Shown: positions 25,300-34,657 of the stretch, in pieces
Layout of the letters: every line of letters begins with the position of its first letter
Numbering within the stretch: the first letter of the stretch is position 1
DNA from: Candidatus Bathyarchaeia archaeon
GTDB lineage: Archaea; Thermoproteota; Bathyarchaeia; Bathyarchaeales; Bathyarchaeaceae
Length of the DNA stretch: 64,000 bases
Direction: 5' to 3'
Assembly: GCA_035283685.1 (NCBI GenBank)
Contig: DATETJ010000009.1
Coordinates: forward strand, 1-64,000
Notes under the pieces: model-generated
What the model was told of the DNA's origin: nothing
The model's input: the letters and a program-made list of their open reading frames with translations, nothing else
Databases searched by the model: none
Translations under genes and position numbers: made by a program

Positions 25300-26730
25300 C
25301 TACTTTAGCGGCTTGTAGCTTGCATAGGCGTCGAGTATGGCGACGTAGGATTTCTCACAACTGGCCAGTCCAGCGACCTTGTCGTTTCCTTCGATAACAA
25401 AATACTCGTCCGGTGCGTGGGCTCTTCCGCCATGTCCGAGTCCTCCGTCGCAAAACGGCAGGTAGAGCGCACCTCGACTGAACATGTGATAAGGCACACT
25501 TGAAGCATAGTGTGGCCAAATCTCGGGTTCGTATCCTAGTTTTCGGTATGCTTCGATCATAGCTTGAACCACTGGTTCTCTTACGCTTGTCTTGGACCAC
25601 TCATACGGATCTAATGACCTAACTGAGATGTCTGAGTAGCCGTGTTTGTCAAGGTGTCGGCGAATCTTTGGTATGATTTCTGATGAATGCTGATCTGGGA
25701 CAAGTCGCGTATCAAGTTTGACAGTGACTTTGTGGGGAACAACTGTTTTCGATCCTGGGCCAGTGTATCCGCCCCAAATGCCGTCGATGTTAAGCGTTGT
25801 TGAATAAAGATATTGCATAAGCAGTTCTTTCCCGTGCAGATCGTTCATGAATCGGTCAACTTTCATTTCGCGCTTGGCGGTCTCCTCATCGAGTGTCTGA
25901 ACTAGCTTGTCGATGAGTTCAAGATCCTCGTTTGATGGCGGTTTCACATTGTCGTACCAGCCATCAATTAGGACTTGGTTACCGTCTTCGGAGGTCATGG
26001 TTGCAAGTGTATGTATCATGCGCCACGCTGGGCTGTCGACCCATGATTTGTCGCTGCTATGTATGTCGAATTCCGTGGGTCCTCTTCCCCAGGATTTGCC
26101 GCTGCATTCAAGTTCGACGTATTCAATTCCTTTCCATCCAAGACCCATGATCACCTTGCCTTTCTCGTCTTGGCTGGCGTCTGGTCCAAAAAGCGCGTCG
26201 GCCTTTCCCAGCATTTCTTTGTGTTCTTCTACGAATCTGGCGAAGTCAGTGCTTCCAAGTTCTTCGTCGCCTTGAGCCATGAACTTCAGATTCACAGGGA
26301 TTTCTTCGTCGACTGCTAGGATGGATTCTAAGGCGTTTAGAAATGCGACAAGTGGTCCTTTGGTGTTTATGGCGCCTCGGGCAATGACGCATTTGCCAAA
26401 CGGATTTATGTCCACAAGCCTCGCTTCCAAGGGTGGACTTGACCACTCTTCTCCGGCAAACGGTTGAGTGTCATACATCATGTAAACAAGTAAGGTTTTC
26501 TCGGCTTGACTGTTGTATTCGCCGTAGACTACTGGAAAACTTCCTGTCTCTATGAGTCTTGCGTCTTTGCATCCAAGATTGAGAAGGTAGTTCTTTAGGA
26601 GTTCGGCGCATTCTCTGACGCCGAAGTTTTCCGCTGACACGCTGGGTTGGCGCAGGAACTCTTGCATCCTACTTATGTGTTGACTTAGATGCACGTCAAT
26701 GTGTTTGCCGACTTTTTCAAGATTGACCAT
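25300..26730 (-). CDS. M20 family metallohydrolase with altered metal site
   Basis: A 476-residue member of the M20/ArgE/DapE/CPG2 family (ATG 26730, MVNLEKVGKH). The catalytic Glu pair is kept in QGDEELGS (E156-E157), and the C-terminal His is kept in RAHAPDEYF. The motif that normally reads GHxDVxP reads MMYDTQP (residues 84-90), so the first zinc-ligand His is a Met. The bridging Asp of GASDxKG is an Asn (N122). It may use one metal, a different metal or another mechanism. Family members cleave N-acyl or peptide bonds. It is divergent from the D-aminoacylase-like gene. Confidence 0.85.
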   Translation of the reverse strand: MVNLEKVGKHIDVHLSQHISRMQEFLRQPSVSAENFGVRECAELLKNYLLNLGCKDARLIETGSFPVVYGEYNSQAEKTLLVYMMYDTQPFAGEEWSSPPLEARLVDINPFGKCVIARGAINTKGPLVAFLNALESILAVDEEIPVNLKFMAQGDEELGSTDFARFVEEHKEMLGKADALFGPDASQDEKGKVIMGLGWKGIEYVELECSGKSWGRGPTEFDIHSSDKSWVDSPAWRMIHTLATMTSEDGNQVLIDGWYDNVKPPSNEDLELIDKLVQTLDEETAKREMKVDRFMNDLHGKELLMQYLYSTTLNIDGIWGGYTGPGSKTVVPHKVTVKLDTRLVPDQHSSEIIPKIRRHLDKHGYSDISVRSLDPYEWSKTSVREPVVQAMIEAYRKLGYEPEIWPHYASSVPYHMFSRGALYLPFCDGGLGHGGRAHAPDEYFVIEGNDKVAGLASCEKSYVAILDAYASYKPLK

Positions 26731-26807
26731 ACTACATCGTGCTAGCATTTGTTGAAAAGACCTTAAAAATCTTAAGATTATATGTTGATGACATGTGAGG
26801 GTCACTT
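26731..26807. promoter_or_regulatory. Divergent promoter with small inverted repeat
   Basis: This 77-base spacer separates the divergent M20 and amidohydrolase genes. It contains AT-rich box-like sequence and CTTAA (26762-26766) with its complement TTAAG (26772-26776), a 5-5-5 inverted repeat that could bind a regulator shared by both genes. GAGGG ahead of the plus-strand GTG start is the likely ribosome binding site. Confidence 0.35.
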
Positions 26808-28451
26808 GTGGCTTTCGAAACTCTCATCAAGAATGGGGTCATAGTCGACGGCACGGGCAACCCATGGTTTAAAGCTGACATTGGAATCGCTCAGGGAAAA
26901 ATAGCCGAGCTTGGCCAGCTGAGCGACTCCAAGGCTGAGAGAGTTATAGACGCGCGCGGGCTAGTGGTTTCTCCAGGTTTCATAGACATTCACACGCACT
27001 CGGACCTTTCGTTGTTGATAAATCCTCGAGCAGAAAGCAAAATTAGACAAGGCGTAACAACAGAGGTTATCGGCAACTGTGGCACCAGCCCTGCGCCCTT
27101 GAGAAGAGAGAAGCTACGCTTTCTCAAAGATGAGTGGGGAGCTGAAGCTAAGGCAGTGAAGTGGAATTGGTCTACTTTCGGTGACTACCTTCACCGCTTA
27201 GAGGAGCAGGGAGTGTCCCTGAATGTGGCTTCGCTTGTTGGCCACGGGGCTGTGAGAACAGCTGTGATGGGCGTCGAGAACAGGTCTCCTAAAAGGAAGG
27301 AGATGAATGAAATGAAGCAGCTTGTCGCACAGTCCATGAAAGAAGGAGCCTTTGGCTTATCTAGTGGGCTAGTGTATTTGCCGGGCTGCTTCGCCAAAAC
27401 CTCTGAGTTAATTGAACTGTGCAAGGTGGTTGCTGGGTACGGGGGTTTCTACGCATCTCACACTAGAGGCGAAAGGGAGACAATAGTGGACGCTTTGAAA
27501 GAAGTCATACAAATCGGAGAGAAAGCCAAAGTACCTGTCCAAGTCTCCCACAATTGCCCCAAATATGGAGGACACGGCAAGTTCAAAGAGATGTCGAAAC
27601 TTTACGAAGACGCTCGGACACGCGGTATCGAACTGACTATTGACAATGACGCCCACAGCGACTTGGGTCCTCAACTAAGCAGTGTTCTTCCGCAGTGGGC
27701 TCAGGCTGGTGGATCTGGCAAAATCGTAGAACGACTGAAGGACCATAAGACTCGAAAGAGGATTAAGAAGGAGATAGTCGCGGATAAATTCCCTGGACCA
27801 GGTTACTGCGGTCTCGTTAAACATGGGCAGTGGGGTAGAATTTTCCTATTCACTGCCAAGAAAAACAAGCAACTGGTTGGAAATAGTTTTGATAACATCG
27901 CTAGACTTCGAGGAACAGATCCGTTTGATGCCTATTTCGACGTTCTGGTTGAGGAAAAAGGTGAAGCAAGCGCCATCTTCAATTACATAGACGAAGATGA
28001 CATTCGCGCGGTCTTGAAACATCCTCTCATGATGATCTGCAGCGACGGTAGCGCAGTTGCACCCTATGGGGTTTTGAGCAGAATCTCCGGATATTATCCC
28101 TGCAGTTACGGCGAGTATCCTTACATTTTGGAGAGATTCGTCAGGGAGGAAGGCGTCCTTACTCTTCAGGAAGCCATTAGGAAGATGACATCTTTTCCAG
28201 CTCAGAAACTCGGCCTGTTTGATCGAGGCTTGATAAGAGTGGGCATGTGTGCAGACATTGTTGTTTTCAACCCAGACACAATGAAGGACAGAGCAACTTG
28301 CCGTTTCCCATATCATTTTCCCTTACCCAATTATCCGCACAAATATCCCGAAGGAATCGAGTACGTGATGGTTAGCGGCGAAATAGTGGTGGCAAGAGGC
28401 AGACACCTTGGCGCGCTTCCGGGAAGGGTCCTTCGCCACACGACAAGGTGA
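26808..28451 (+). CDS. N-acyl-D-amino-acid deacylase-like amidohydrolase
   Basis: A 547-residue amidohydrolase-superfamily enzyme of the D-aminoacylase / N-acyl-D-glutamate deacylase group. It has the N-terminal beta-sandwich (FETLIKNGVIVDGTGNPW), metal site FIDIHTHSD, the Cys-containing IGNCGTSPAP typical of D-aminoacylases, a His pair in ASHTRGE and VSHNCPKYG, and the catalytic Asp in CSDGSAVAPYG. It would remove an acyl group from an N-acyl amino acid in the cytoplasm. The GTG start has GAGGG upstream. Seven bases follow to the first MttB-like gene, whose ribosome binding site overlaps this stop, so these genes form one operon. Confidence 0.9.
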   Translation: MAFETLIKNGVIVDGTGNPWFKADIGIAQGKIAELGQLSDSKAERVIDARGLVVSPGFIDIHTHSDLSLLINPRAESKIRQGVTTEVIGNCGTSPAPLRREKLRFLKDEWGAEAKAVKWNWSTFGDYLHRLEEQGVSLNVASLVGHGAVRTAVMGVENRSPKRKEMNEMKQLVAQSMKEGAFGLSSGLVYLPGCFAKTSELIELCKVVAGYGGFYASHTRGERETIVDALKEVIQIGEKAKVPVQVSHNCPKYGGHGKFKEMSKLYEDARTRGIELTIDNDAHSDLGPQLSSVLPQWAQAGGSGKIVERLKDHKTRKRIKKEIVADKFPGPGYCGLVKHGQWGRIFLFTAKKNKQLVGNSFDNIARLRGTDPFDAYFDVLVEEKGEASAIFNYIDEDDIRAVLKHPLMMICSDGSAVAPYGVLSRISGYYPCSYGEYPYILERFVREEGVLTLQEAIRKMTSFPAQKLGLFDRGLIRVGMCADIVVFNPDTMKDRATCRFPYHFPLPNYPHKYPEGIEYVMVSGEIVVARGRHLGALPGRVLRHTTR

Positions 28452-28457
28452 AAACTG

Positions 28458-29893
28458 TTGGCTAGGAGCCTGTTGCAGCTACTTTCTCGCGATGAGATAG
28501 AGACGATTCATGCAACCTCGCTTCGGGTCCTGGAGAAGATAGGCTTCAAAATAGACAACCAAGAAGCTTTGAAAATACTGGACGAAGCCGGCGCCAAAGT
28601 TGATTTCGAGAAAGAGTCAGCTTGCGCTCCCGAGTCACTTGTTAAGGAATCTCTTCAAAAGGCTCCCGCTGAATTCAGCTTGTACTCATTTGATGGCAAA
28701 TGCAAACTTCTATTCGGCGGCACTAACGTGTACTTCAATCCTGGCTCAACTGCAGTGTACATGCTAGACAGAAAGACCATGCAGATGAGAACTCCGCTGT
28801 CTCAAGACTTCGTTGATTTTGTCAGGTTGACTGACGCGTTGGAACACATTCATGCTCAGAGCACTGCGATGCTGGTCTCAGACGTGCCAAGCGTAGTAGC
28901 CGACAGATATCGTCTGTACATAATACTCAAGAACTCGTTAAGCCTGTAGTCGGAGGCTCCTTCACAATCGAAGGGCTTCACGACATGAAGAAAATGCTCG
29001 AAATTGCACTTGGAAGCCCGTCAACACTCAGTGAGAGACCACCTTTCTTGATGGATGTCTGCCCTTCACCTCCTCTAAAATGGAGCAAGGTAACCTCACA
29101 AAACCTCATTGACTCAGCAAAATCAGATATTCCTCTTGAGGTTATACCCGCCCCACAATTGGGTTCAACCGCACCTGTGACGTTGGCTGGACTCCTAGTG
29201 CAACACAACGCTGAATTTCTGTCCGGGCTTGTCATGGCTCAACTTGTGAAAAAAGGAATCCCAGTCATTTACAGTGGGTCCCCATCGCTTATGGACATGA
29301 GATACGGAACCCAATGCGTCGGCAACATTGAAGTCTGTATGCTTTCAATAGCCTACTCCCAAATAGCGAGATTCTACTGCATACCCTCAGGCGCCTATCT
29401 TGGCATGAGCGAAACAAAAACGGTTGATGCACAAACAGGAGTCGAATCAACTAACGGGATAGTCTTAGGAACGCTGGCTGGAATCAACTGCATAACCGGA
29501 CCAGGAATGCTAGCCTTTGAAAACTGCCAGAGCTTCGAAAAACTCGTTATTGACAACGAAATCTGCGGCATGGCATTAAGGCTTGCAAGAGGCATCGACG
29601 TAAATGAGGAAACACTGGCATTCGACTTGCTCAAAAAGGTCGATCAGGGTGGACACTTTCTAGCTCAGAAACACACCGTGAAGTGGTTTTCAATCGAGGA
29701 ACACGTTCCTTCTCCTGTAATAGATAAAATGAGCAAGCTACAATGGGAAAGAACCGGAGCTAAGAATACCTTGGAAAGAGCCAAAGAAACCGTGGACAGA
29801 ATACTGAAAGAGCACGTTCCTAGACACCCTGCTCCGGACACTGAAAAGGAACTTGACTCATTCATGAAGGAAATCCTCAAGAAAACAAAATGA
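28458..29893 (+). pseudogene. MttB-superfamily methyltransferase, interrupted by a frameshift
   Basis: Two adjoining frames together make one MttB-family protein. The first (28458-28949, TTG start with AAGGTGA) ends ...LYIILKNSLSL at a TAG. The second frame continues with the expected KPVVGGSFTIEGLHDMKK from 28940 and runs to 29893. Compared with the intact paralog at 30114, exactly one base is missing around 28938-28940. The TAG appears only because of the shift and lies near residue 164, far from the pyrrolysine site of MttB, so it is not a Pyl codon. Either the gene is broken or the assembly lost a base. Family members demethylate quaternary amines to a corrinoid protein. Confidence 0.85.
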
Positions 29894-30113
29894 AACTCAC
29901 GCACTTCTTTGAAACGCCTAGGCTTGAGACTGAATCGCGGTCCAGACTCCTAGAAACGGGGAATAATGCTAGAAAGCTGCGTGTAGCCAATACTGCTTTC
30001 AAATGACACAGCGCTTAGCAAGGAAATCGACTGCCATCCTTGAATAAAGAGAAGCCTTAAGTGTCGACTTTGAAAATAGGTTCGTTCCCACAAATGTCGA
30101 TAAGGGATGCTTC

Positions 30114-31586
30114 ATGCCTAAAGCGCCATCTGCCGTTAGACCGACACTGCAGCTTCTCTCAACCAACGACATCGAGAACATTCACAATGCTTCTTTAATG
30201 ATTCTGGAGAAAACTGGAGTAGTAGTGAAGAACAACGAAGCTCTGAACCTGCTAAAGAACTCAGGGTGCAGTGTGAACCTAGGGAAGAAAACCGTACATG
30301 TTCCCCAGTCTCTGGTAAAGGAGTCCCTGCGTAAGACCCGCTCACTAATAAGACTGTACAGCCGAGATGGAAAGAATGAGCTGGAAATAGGTGGGAACAG
30401 CACGGTCTTCAACCCAGGCTCAAGCGCTGTCTATTTCAGCGACCATGCGACAGGCGAAATAAGACAACCGTTTTCGAAAGATCTTGTTCAGCTAGTGAGA
30501 CTGGTAGACGGTTTGGAGCATATCCAAGCGCAGAGTACAGCGATGGTGCCGTCCGAAGTGCCTGAGGAACTAGGAGACCTCTACCGTCTCTACCTTGTGC
30601 TCAAGAATTCTACCAAACCCATGATCACGGGTGCATTCACAAAACAGGGACTCCTGGATATGAAGCGGTTACTGGAAACCATAGTTGGAAAAAACAAGCT
30701 AGCGGCAAAGCCTTTGGCGATTTTCGACTGTTGCCCCTCCTCGCCGCTTATGTGGAGCGACACCACATGCCAAAACCTGATAGACTGCGCAAAATTTGGT
30801 TTACCAGCCGAAATCATACCCGCACCACAGATGGGCGCCACAAGCCCCGTGACTCTTGCAGGAACTCTCGTTCAATTCAACGCCGAGTTCCTAAGCGGCT
30901 TGGTGATTTCTCAGGCTGTAAAGTCAGGAGCACCAGTCATCTACGGGGGGTCCCCAACAACCTTCGACATGAAATACCTCTCTTCTCGTCTCGGCTCAAT
31001 TGAAAACATGATGACAGCATGCGCTGCCGCACAAATCGCCAAGCATTATGGACTGCCGAGCCACGCGTATCTTGGTCTGAGCGACTCAAAGATCATAGAT
31101 ACTCAATGTGGCATTGAATCTGGCGCTGGGGCAATTCTAGGAGCCCTTGCAGGTGTAAACGTTATCTCTGGCCCCGGAATGCTCGTTTTTGAAAACTGCC
31201 AGTCTCTTGAAAAACTCATAATTGACAACGAAATCTGCGGAATGGCTCTACGACTCGTAGAGGGCATCAACGCCACCTCTGAGACCTTAGCGTTTGATGT
31301 CATAAGCAAAGTTGGCCCCGGCGGGCACTACCTTGGAGAAGCTCACACATTAAAATGGTTCGAAAAAGAGCAGCTTATGCCTTCAGATGTCATTGATCGG
31401 TCAACTTTGGAAGCCACTAGGAAACAGAAGCCAAAAGAAATGGTAGCCCGAGCCAGAGAAGCCGTGGACAAGATTCTCAAGGATCATATCCCAGAACCAT
31501 TACTGCCTGACGTTGAAAACGACCTAAGGGAAGCCTTAAACGAGATCATGACACGCTACAAGATCAAGTCTCTCCCGGTTCTCTAA
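30114..31586 (+). CDS. MttB-superfamily (non-pyrrolysine) corrinoid methyltransferase
   Basis: A 490-residue trimethylamine methyltransferase-superfamily protein without an internal amber codon. It therefore belongs with the non-Pyl branch (MtgB, MtcB, MtpB-like) that demethylates betaine-like quaternary amines, passing the methyl to a corrinoid protein. Recognisable blocks are NDIENIHNASLMILEKTG at the start, the central APQMGATSPVTLAGTLVQFNAEFLSG, and MLVFENCQSLEKLIIDNEICGM. It is intact, in line with the frameshifted copy before it and the dehydrogenase gene after it (14 bases to the ATG), and is probably co-transcribed with both. Confidence 0.9.
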   Translation: MPKAPSAVRPTLQLLSTNDIENIHNASLMILEKTGVVVKNNEALNLLKNSGCSVNLGKKTVHVPQSLVKESLRKTRSLIRLYSRDGKNELEIGGNSTVFNPGSSAVYFSDHATGEIRQPFSKDLVQLVRLVDGLEHIQAQSTAMVPSEVPEELGDLYRLYLVLKNSTKPMITGAFTKQGLLDMKRLLETIVGKNKLAAKPLAIFDCCPSSPLMWSDTTCQNLIDCAKFGLPAEIIPAPQMGATSPVTLAGTLVQFNAEFLSGLVISQAVKSGAPVIYGGSPTTFDMKYLSSRLGSIENMMTACAAAQIAKHYGLPSHAYLGLSDSKIIDTQCGIESGAGAILGALAGVNVISGPGMLVFENCQSLEKLIIDNEICGMALRLVEGINATSETLAFDVISKVGPGGHYLGEAHTLKWFEKEQLMPSDVIDRSTLEATRKQKPKEMVARAREAVDKILKDHIPEPLLPDVENDLREALNEIMTRYKIKSLPVL

Positions 31587-31600
31587 TCAAGGTGATGGAA

Positions 31601-32752
31601 ATGAAAATACTTATTCTGGGCACCGGGCACATCGGTTCCGTAATTGCCAAAGACCTTGCAGAGAGCATGCCCTCGGCGAGAATAGTCGTGGCAGACAGAG
31701 ATCACAATAGGGCAGAGGAAGCTGCTGCCCGAATTGGCAAGAAGAACGTCGCCTCACTTGAACTCGATGTGTCCAACCGCGACAACTTGGTCAACACCCT
31801 AAAAGGATTTGACTTGGCGATAGGAGCGCTTCCTGGGGAGATAGGCTTCCAAGCACTTAAGGCGTGCATCGACGCGAAGGTAAACATGGTCGATGTCTCA
31901 TTCATGCCTGAGAATCCCCTAGCACTGAGTGAAAAAGCCACAAAGGCAGCTGTGACAATCGTTCCCGACTGCGGTGTAGCACCTGGCTTGAGCCACATGC
32001 TCTTGATGCGCGGTGTAAGCAAACTCGATCACGTTCACGACGCTAAAATCTTGGTTGGAGGTCTGCCTTCAAAGCCAATTCCTCCTCTTGGTTATACGAT
32101 AACGTGGTCTGTTGAAGGTCTTATAGACGAATACATGAGAAAAGCAAGAATCATCAAGGACGGCAAGATAACTGAGGTTGAACCACTGGCCACGCTAGAG
32201 CAAATCGAACTCCCCGGCGTCGGCAAACTTGAGGCTTTCTTCAGCGACGGGCTGAGAACGCTGCTCCACACGGTGAAAGGCGTCGAGAACTTGGCGGAGA
32301 AGACTCTTAGGTACCCTGGGCACATCGAGAAAATAAGACTACTGAGAGAGATGGGCTTCTTCGATGAAAAACCAGTCCAAATTGATGACTCCAGCGTTTC
32401 CCCAAGAAGCGTAACGGTCAAACTGCTGGAGCACAAACTGAAGAAGCCTGAGGTCCATGACATTCTTGCAATGATAGTGCAAGTCGACGGAATGAAGAAC
32501 GGCAGGAAAATCAGGTACAGCTTCTACTTGCTAGATCACTATGACGAACGCAACATGGTGACAGCAATGGCAAGAACTACAGCGTACACTGCTTCATGCG
32601 TTGCTCAGCTAATCGCCAAGAAAAGCATAACAGACAAAGGCATAATTCCGCCAGAAAAACTCGGCGCCGACGAAGTCATCTTCAGGAAGTTGATGGCTTT
32701 GTTGAAGAAACGCAGTATACGTGTGAAAGAAAGCAAGAAGGCCTTGCATTAG
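31601..32752 (+). CDS. Saccharopine dehydrogenase-like NAD(P)-dependent oxidoreductase (copy 1)
   Basis: A 383-residue Rossmann-fold dehydrogenase of the saccharopine/lysine-6-dehydrogenase group. It has GTGHIGSVIAKDLAE (residues 7-21) as nucleotide loop, IVVADRDHNRAEE ending the second strand, and VPDCGVAPGLSHML marking the catalytic half. ATG 31601 fits the AAGGTGAT ribosome binding site; GTG 31592 and ATG 31595 are in the same frame. Its partner copy lies at 37971. Such enzymes oxidise or form secondary amines of amino acids, so it could act on the demethylated amine. It follows the intact MttB-like gene directly. Confidence 0.85.
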   Translation: MKILILGTGHIGSVIAKDLAESMPSARIVVADRDHNRAEEAAARIGKKNVASLELDVSNRDNLVNTLKGFDLAIGALPGEIGFQALKACIDAKVNMVDVSFMPENPLALSEKATKAAVTIVPDCGVAPGLSHMLLMRGVSKLDHVHDAKILVGGLPSKPIPPLGYTITWSVEGLIDEYMRKARIIKDGKITEVEPLATLEQIELPGVGKLEAFFSDGLRTLLHTVKGVENLAEKTLRYPGHIEKIRLLREMGFFDEKPVQIDDSSVSPRSVTVKLLEHKLKKPEVHDILAMIVQVDGMKNGRKIRYSFYLLDHYDERNMVTAMARTTAYTASCVAQLIAKKSITDKGIIPPEKLGADEVIFRKLMALLKKRSIRVKESKKALH

Positions 32753-32842
32753 TCTCTTTCCAGTTCGTGATATTCATGGCTTTTTCAAAACCTGAGCAAA
32801 GAAAGATTCATAATGACTAACTGTCGTGGATGAAGAGAGAAC

Positions 32843-34537
32843 ATGAAGCCAAATCCTATTTTGAAAGAACTAAACGCAGTTGAAGAGCGATTTCTCAAGT
32901 GGTACAAGCAATTCGACCCATCGTCTGCATACACCGATGGAATTAACCTGTGCGCAGGAAAATTCTTTGTTCCTTCCAAAAAGAACCTTGCAGCTGCAGA
33001 GAATGAATTGAAAAGCGTTCTGAAGCTAGCCACGAATGAAGACCAGCGGGGACTTCTCCGAAGCTATTTGACATCCCTGAGTTTCAACGAGCCATACATG
33101 GTTCCCTCACGCGCTGCAAACGCCTTCTTTGCCCATCTGGTAAAAGAAGGAATCGTTCCTGAGCATCTCCAGTCTCTAGCAATGCAGGTTGGAGAAGCCC
33201 TTAAAGCATATACAAGTCTACTCGGAGACAAAAAATGGTCAACAGAAATCAGAATACTCACATGTCAAACAACCGATCACCTTCTGGGCATACTAGATAC
33301 AATATTCACCGAAGCCAAAGACGAAAACGTCAAGAAATCGATGACCGTACTGAAGCAAGAAGCTTCAAAATACAGAAGACTCTTCGGAGCTAAAGGCATC
33401 AAACAAGGAGACTTTGGCGAAGTATACCCGATCATTAGGAAGAACCGAGAGAAAGTTCAGCACAAAGCCAAATATCCGAAGCTTCTCGCCGACGTATGGG
33501 GCTATCCAGAAACTACGGAGGAAATCGAGGCAAAAGCCACGCGCTGGCTCAAGAAAGAGCTACCAATCCTTCACAGGATTACGCGCTCGCTAGCCAAAGC
33601 CTACGGCGCCAAGCCGTCAGTGGAAACAATGGATGAAGAAATAAGCAAACGTAAAGGCATTCCGAGGCAAGAAGCCCTACAATTTGTAAGGCAAACTCGA
33701 TATGTTACTCAGAAAGTGTTTGATGATAACATAGTAAGAATGACGCCTAAGTATGAGACAAGAGTCATAGAAACTCCTCCATACTTGGTCAACCTGATAA
33801 CCACTGCCGCGATGATGCCTTTCGACGGTCTGACCCACAAACCATTCAATGTCTTCTTCATCACCACAGATCCTCGTACTTCATCGTCGATCAATGCTCC
33901 CGAGCTCGTTCAGGCGATCCTACATGAGGAATATGGCCACGCAGTCAACTACTCGAATTCAGTCACACAGTTTGCAGCGAACCCGCGTCTATTAGAGATT
34001 GTTTCGTCAGCGATTTCCACACACATCTCAGACGGCATCTCATTTCACAGAGAACTGGAGTTCGCCATACTGCTGAAAAAACTCTCAGTCAAGAAGAAGC
34101 CAAGCGACGAGGAAACTGCCCTTCTGAAAATATTGAGCCGAGGGGACGACATTGAAACAATGTTGCTTGAAAACGAGTTCATCGTTCAAAAATGGCGAAT
34201 CATGCGTTTTCTAAGAGCCATATTTGATGTAAGGATAAACATGGAAAAGGAACCCATAGCCGATTTCGTTGAATGGGCACACAAAGAAACAGGACTTTCA
34301 AAGAAAATGATTTACAATGAGACATGGGGTTTCCTTGAAACAGTGGGCTACGCCCCCTGCTACTGCATCGCGGGCGACGTGGTCAGAAGACTCCAGACAG
34401 CGGCACTTCGGAAAGGGAAGAGTCTGGTGGATTTCAACACTTACGTTTCATCATTGGGATTTCCCCCTCGAAAGACCTTTGAAAGGAAAATCAGAAACTT
34501 CATCAACAAACCTTGGTGCCCCGCTATGAATCAATAG
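32843..34537 (+). CDS. Putative metallopeptidase with HEEYGH motif
   Basis: A 564-residue, mostly helical protein. The segment ILHEEYGHAVNYSN has H361, E362 and H366, resembling the HExxH/HExxPGH zinc sites of M3-like or DUF885 peptidases but with a spacing matching neither: one residue longer than HExxH, one shorter than HExxPGH. A conserved-looking downstream Glu (FHRELEFAILL) could be the third ligand. No signal peptide is seen, so it would be cytoplasmic. It follows the dehydrogenase gene in the same direction and may trim peptides or peptide-like substrates for the cluster. Function is inferred from the motif only. Confidence 0.6.
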   Translation: MKPNPILKELNAVEERFLKWYKQFDPSSAYTDGINLCAGKFFVPSKKNLAAAENELKSVLKLATNEDQRGLLRSYLTSLSFNEPYMVPSRAANAFFAHLVKEGIVPEHLQSLAMQVGEALKAYTSLLGDKKWSTEIRILTCQTTDHLLGILDTIFTEAKDENVKKSMTVLKQEASKYRRLFGAKGIKQGDFGEVYPIIRKNREKVQHKAKYPKLLADVWGYPETTEEIEAKATRWLKKELPILHRITRSLAKAYGAKPSVETMDEEISKRKGIPRQEALQFVRQTRYVTQKVFDDNIVRMTPKYETRVIETPPYLVNLITTAAMMPFDGLTHKPFNVFFITTDPRTSSSINAPELVQAILHEEYGHAVNYSNSVTQFAANPRLLEIVSSAISTHISDGISFHRELEFAILLKKLSVKKKPSDEETALLKILSRGDDIETMLLENEFIVQKWRIMRFLRAIFDVRINMEKEPIADFVEWAHKETGLSKKMIYNETWGFLETVGYAPCYCIAGDVVRRLQTAALRKGKSLVDFNTYVSSLGFPPRKTFERKIRNFINKPWCPAMNQ

Positions 34538-34657
34538 GCTTCCGTCAGCCTTTGAGCAAAAAAGGACTGGCAGCATCTCTGGTAAGAACGAATTTCCAAA
34601 CGTTTCACATTCACCCAAGCCAGACTGGTCTTCAGGTGTTGACGCAGCGCCAGTATT

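Noticed and set aside
28944-28949. In-frame TAG in an MttB-like gene as a pyrrolysine codon
   Set aside because: The TAG is near residue 164, not near residue 330 where Pyl sits, and homology continues in another frame rather than past the TAG in the same frame.
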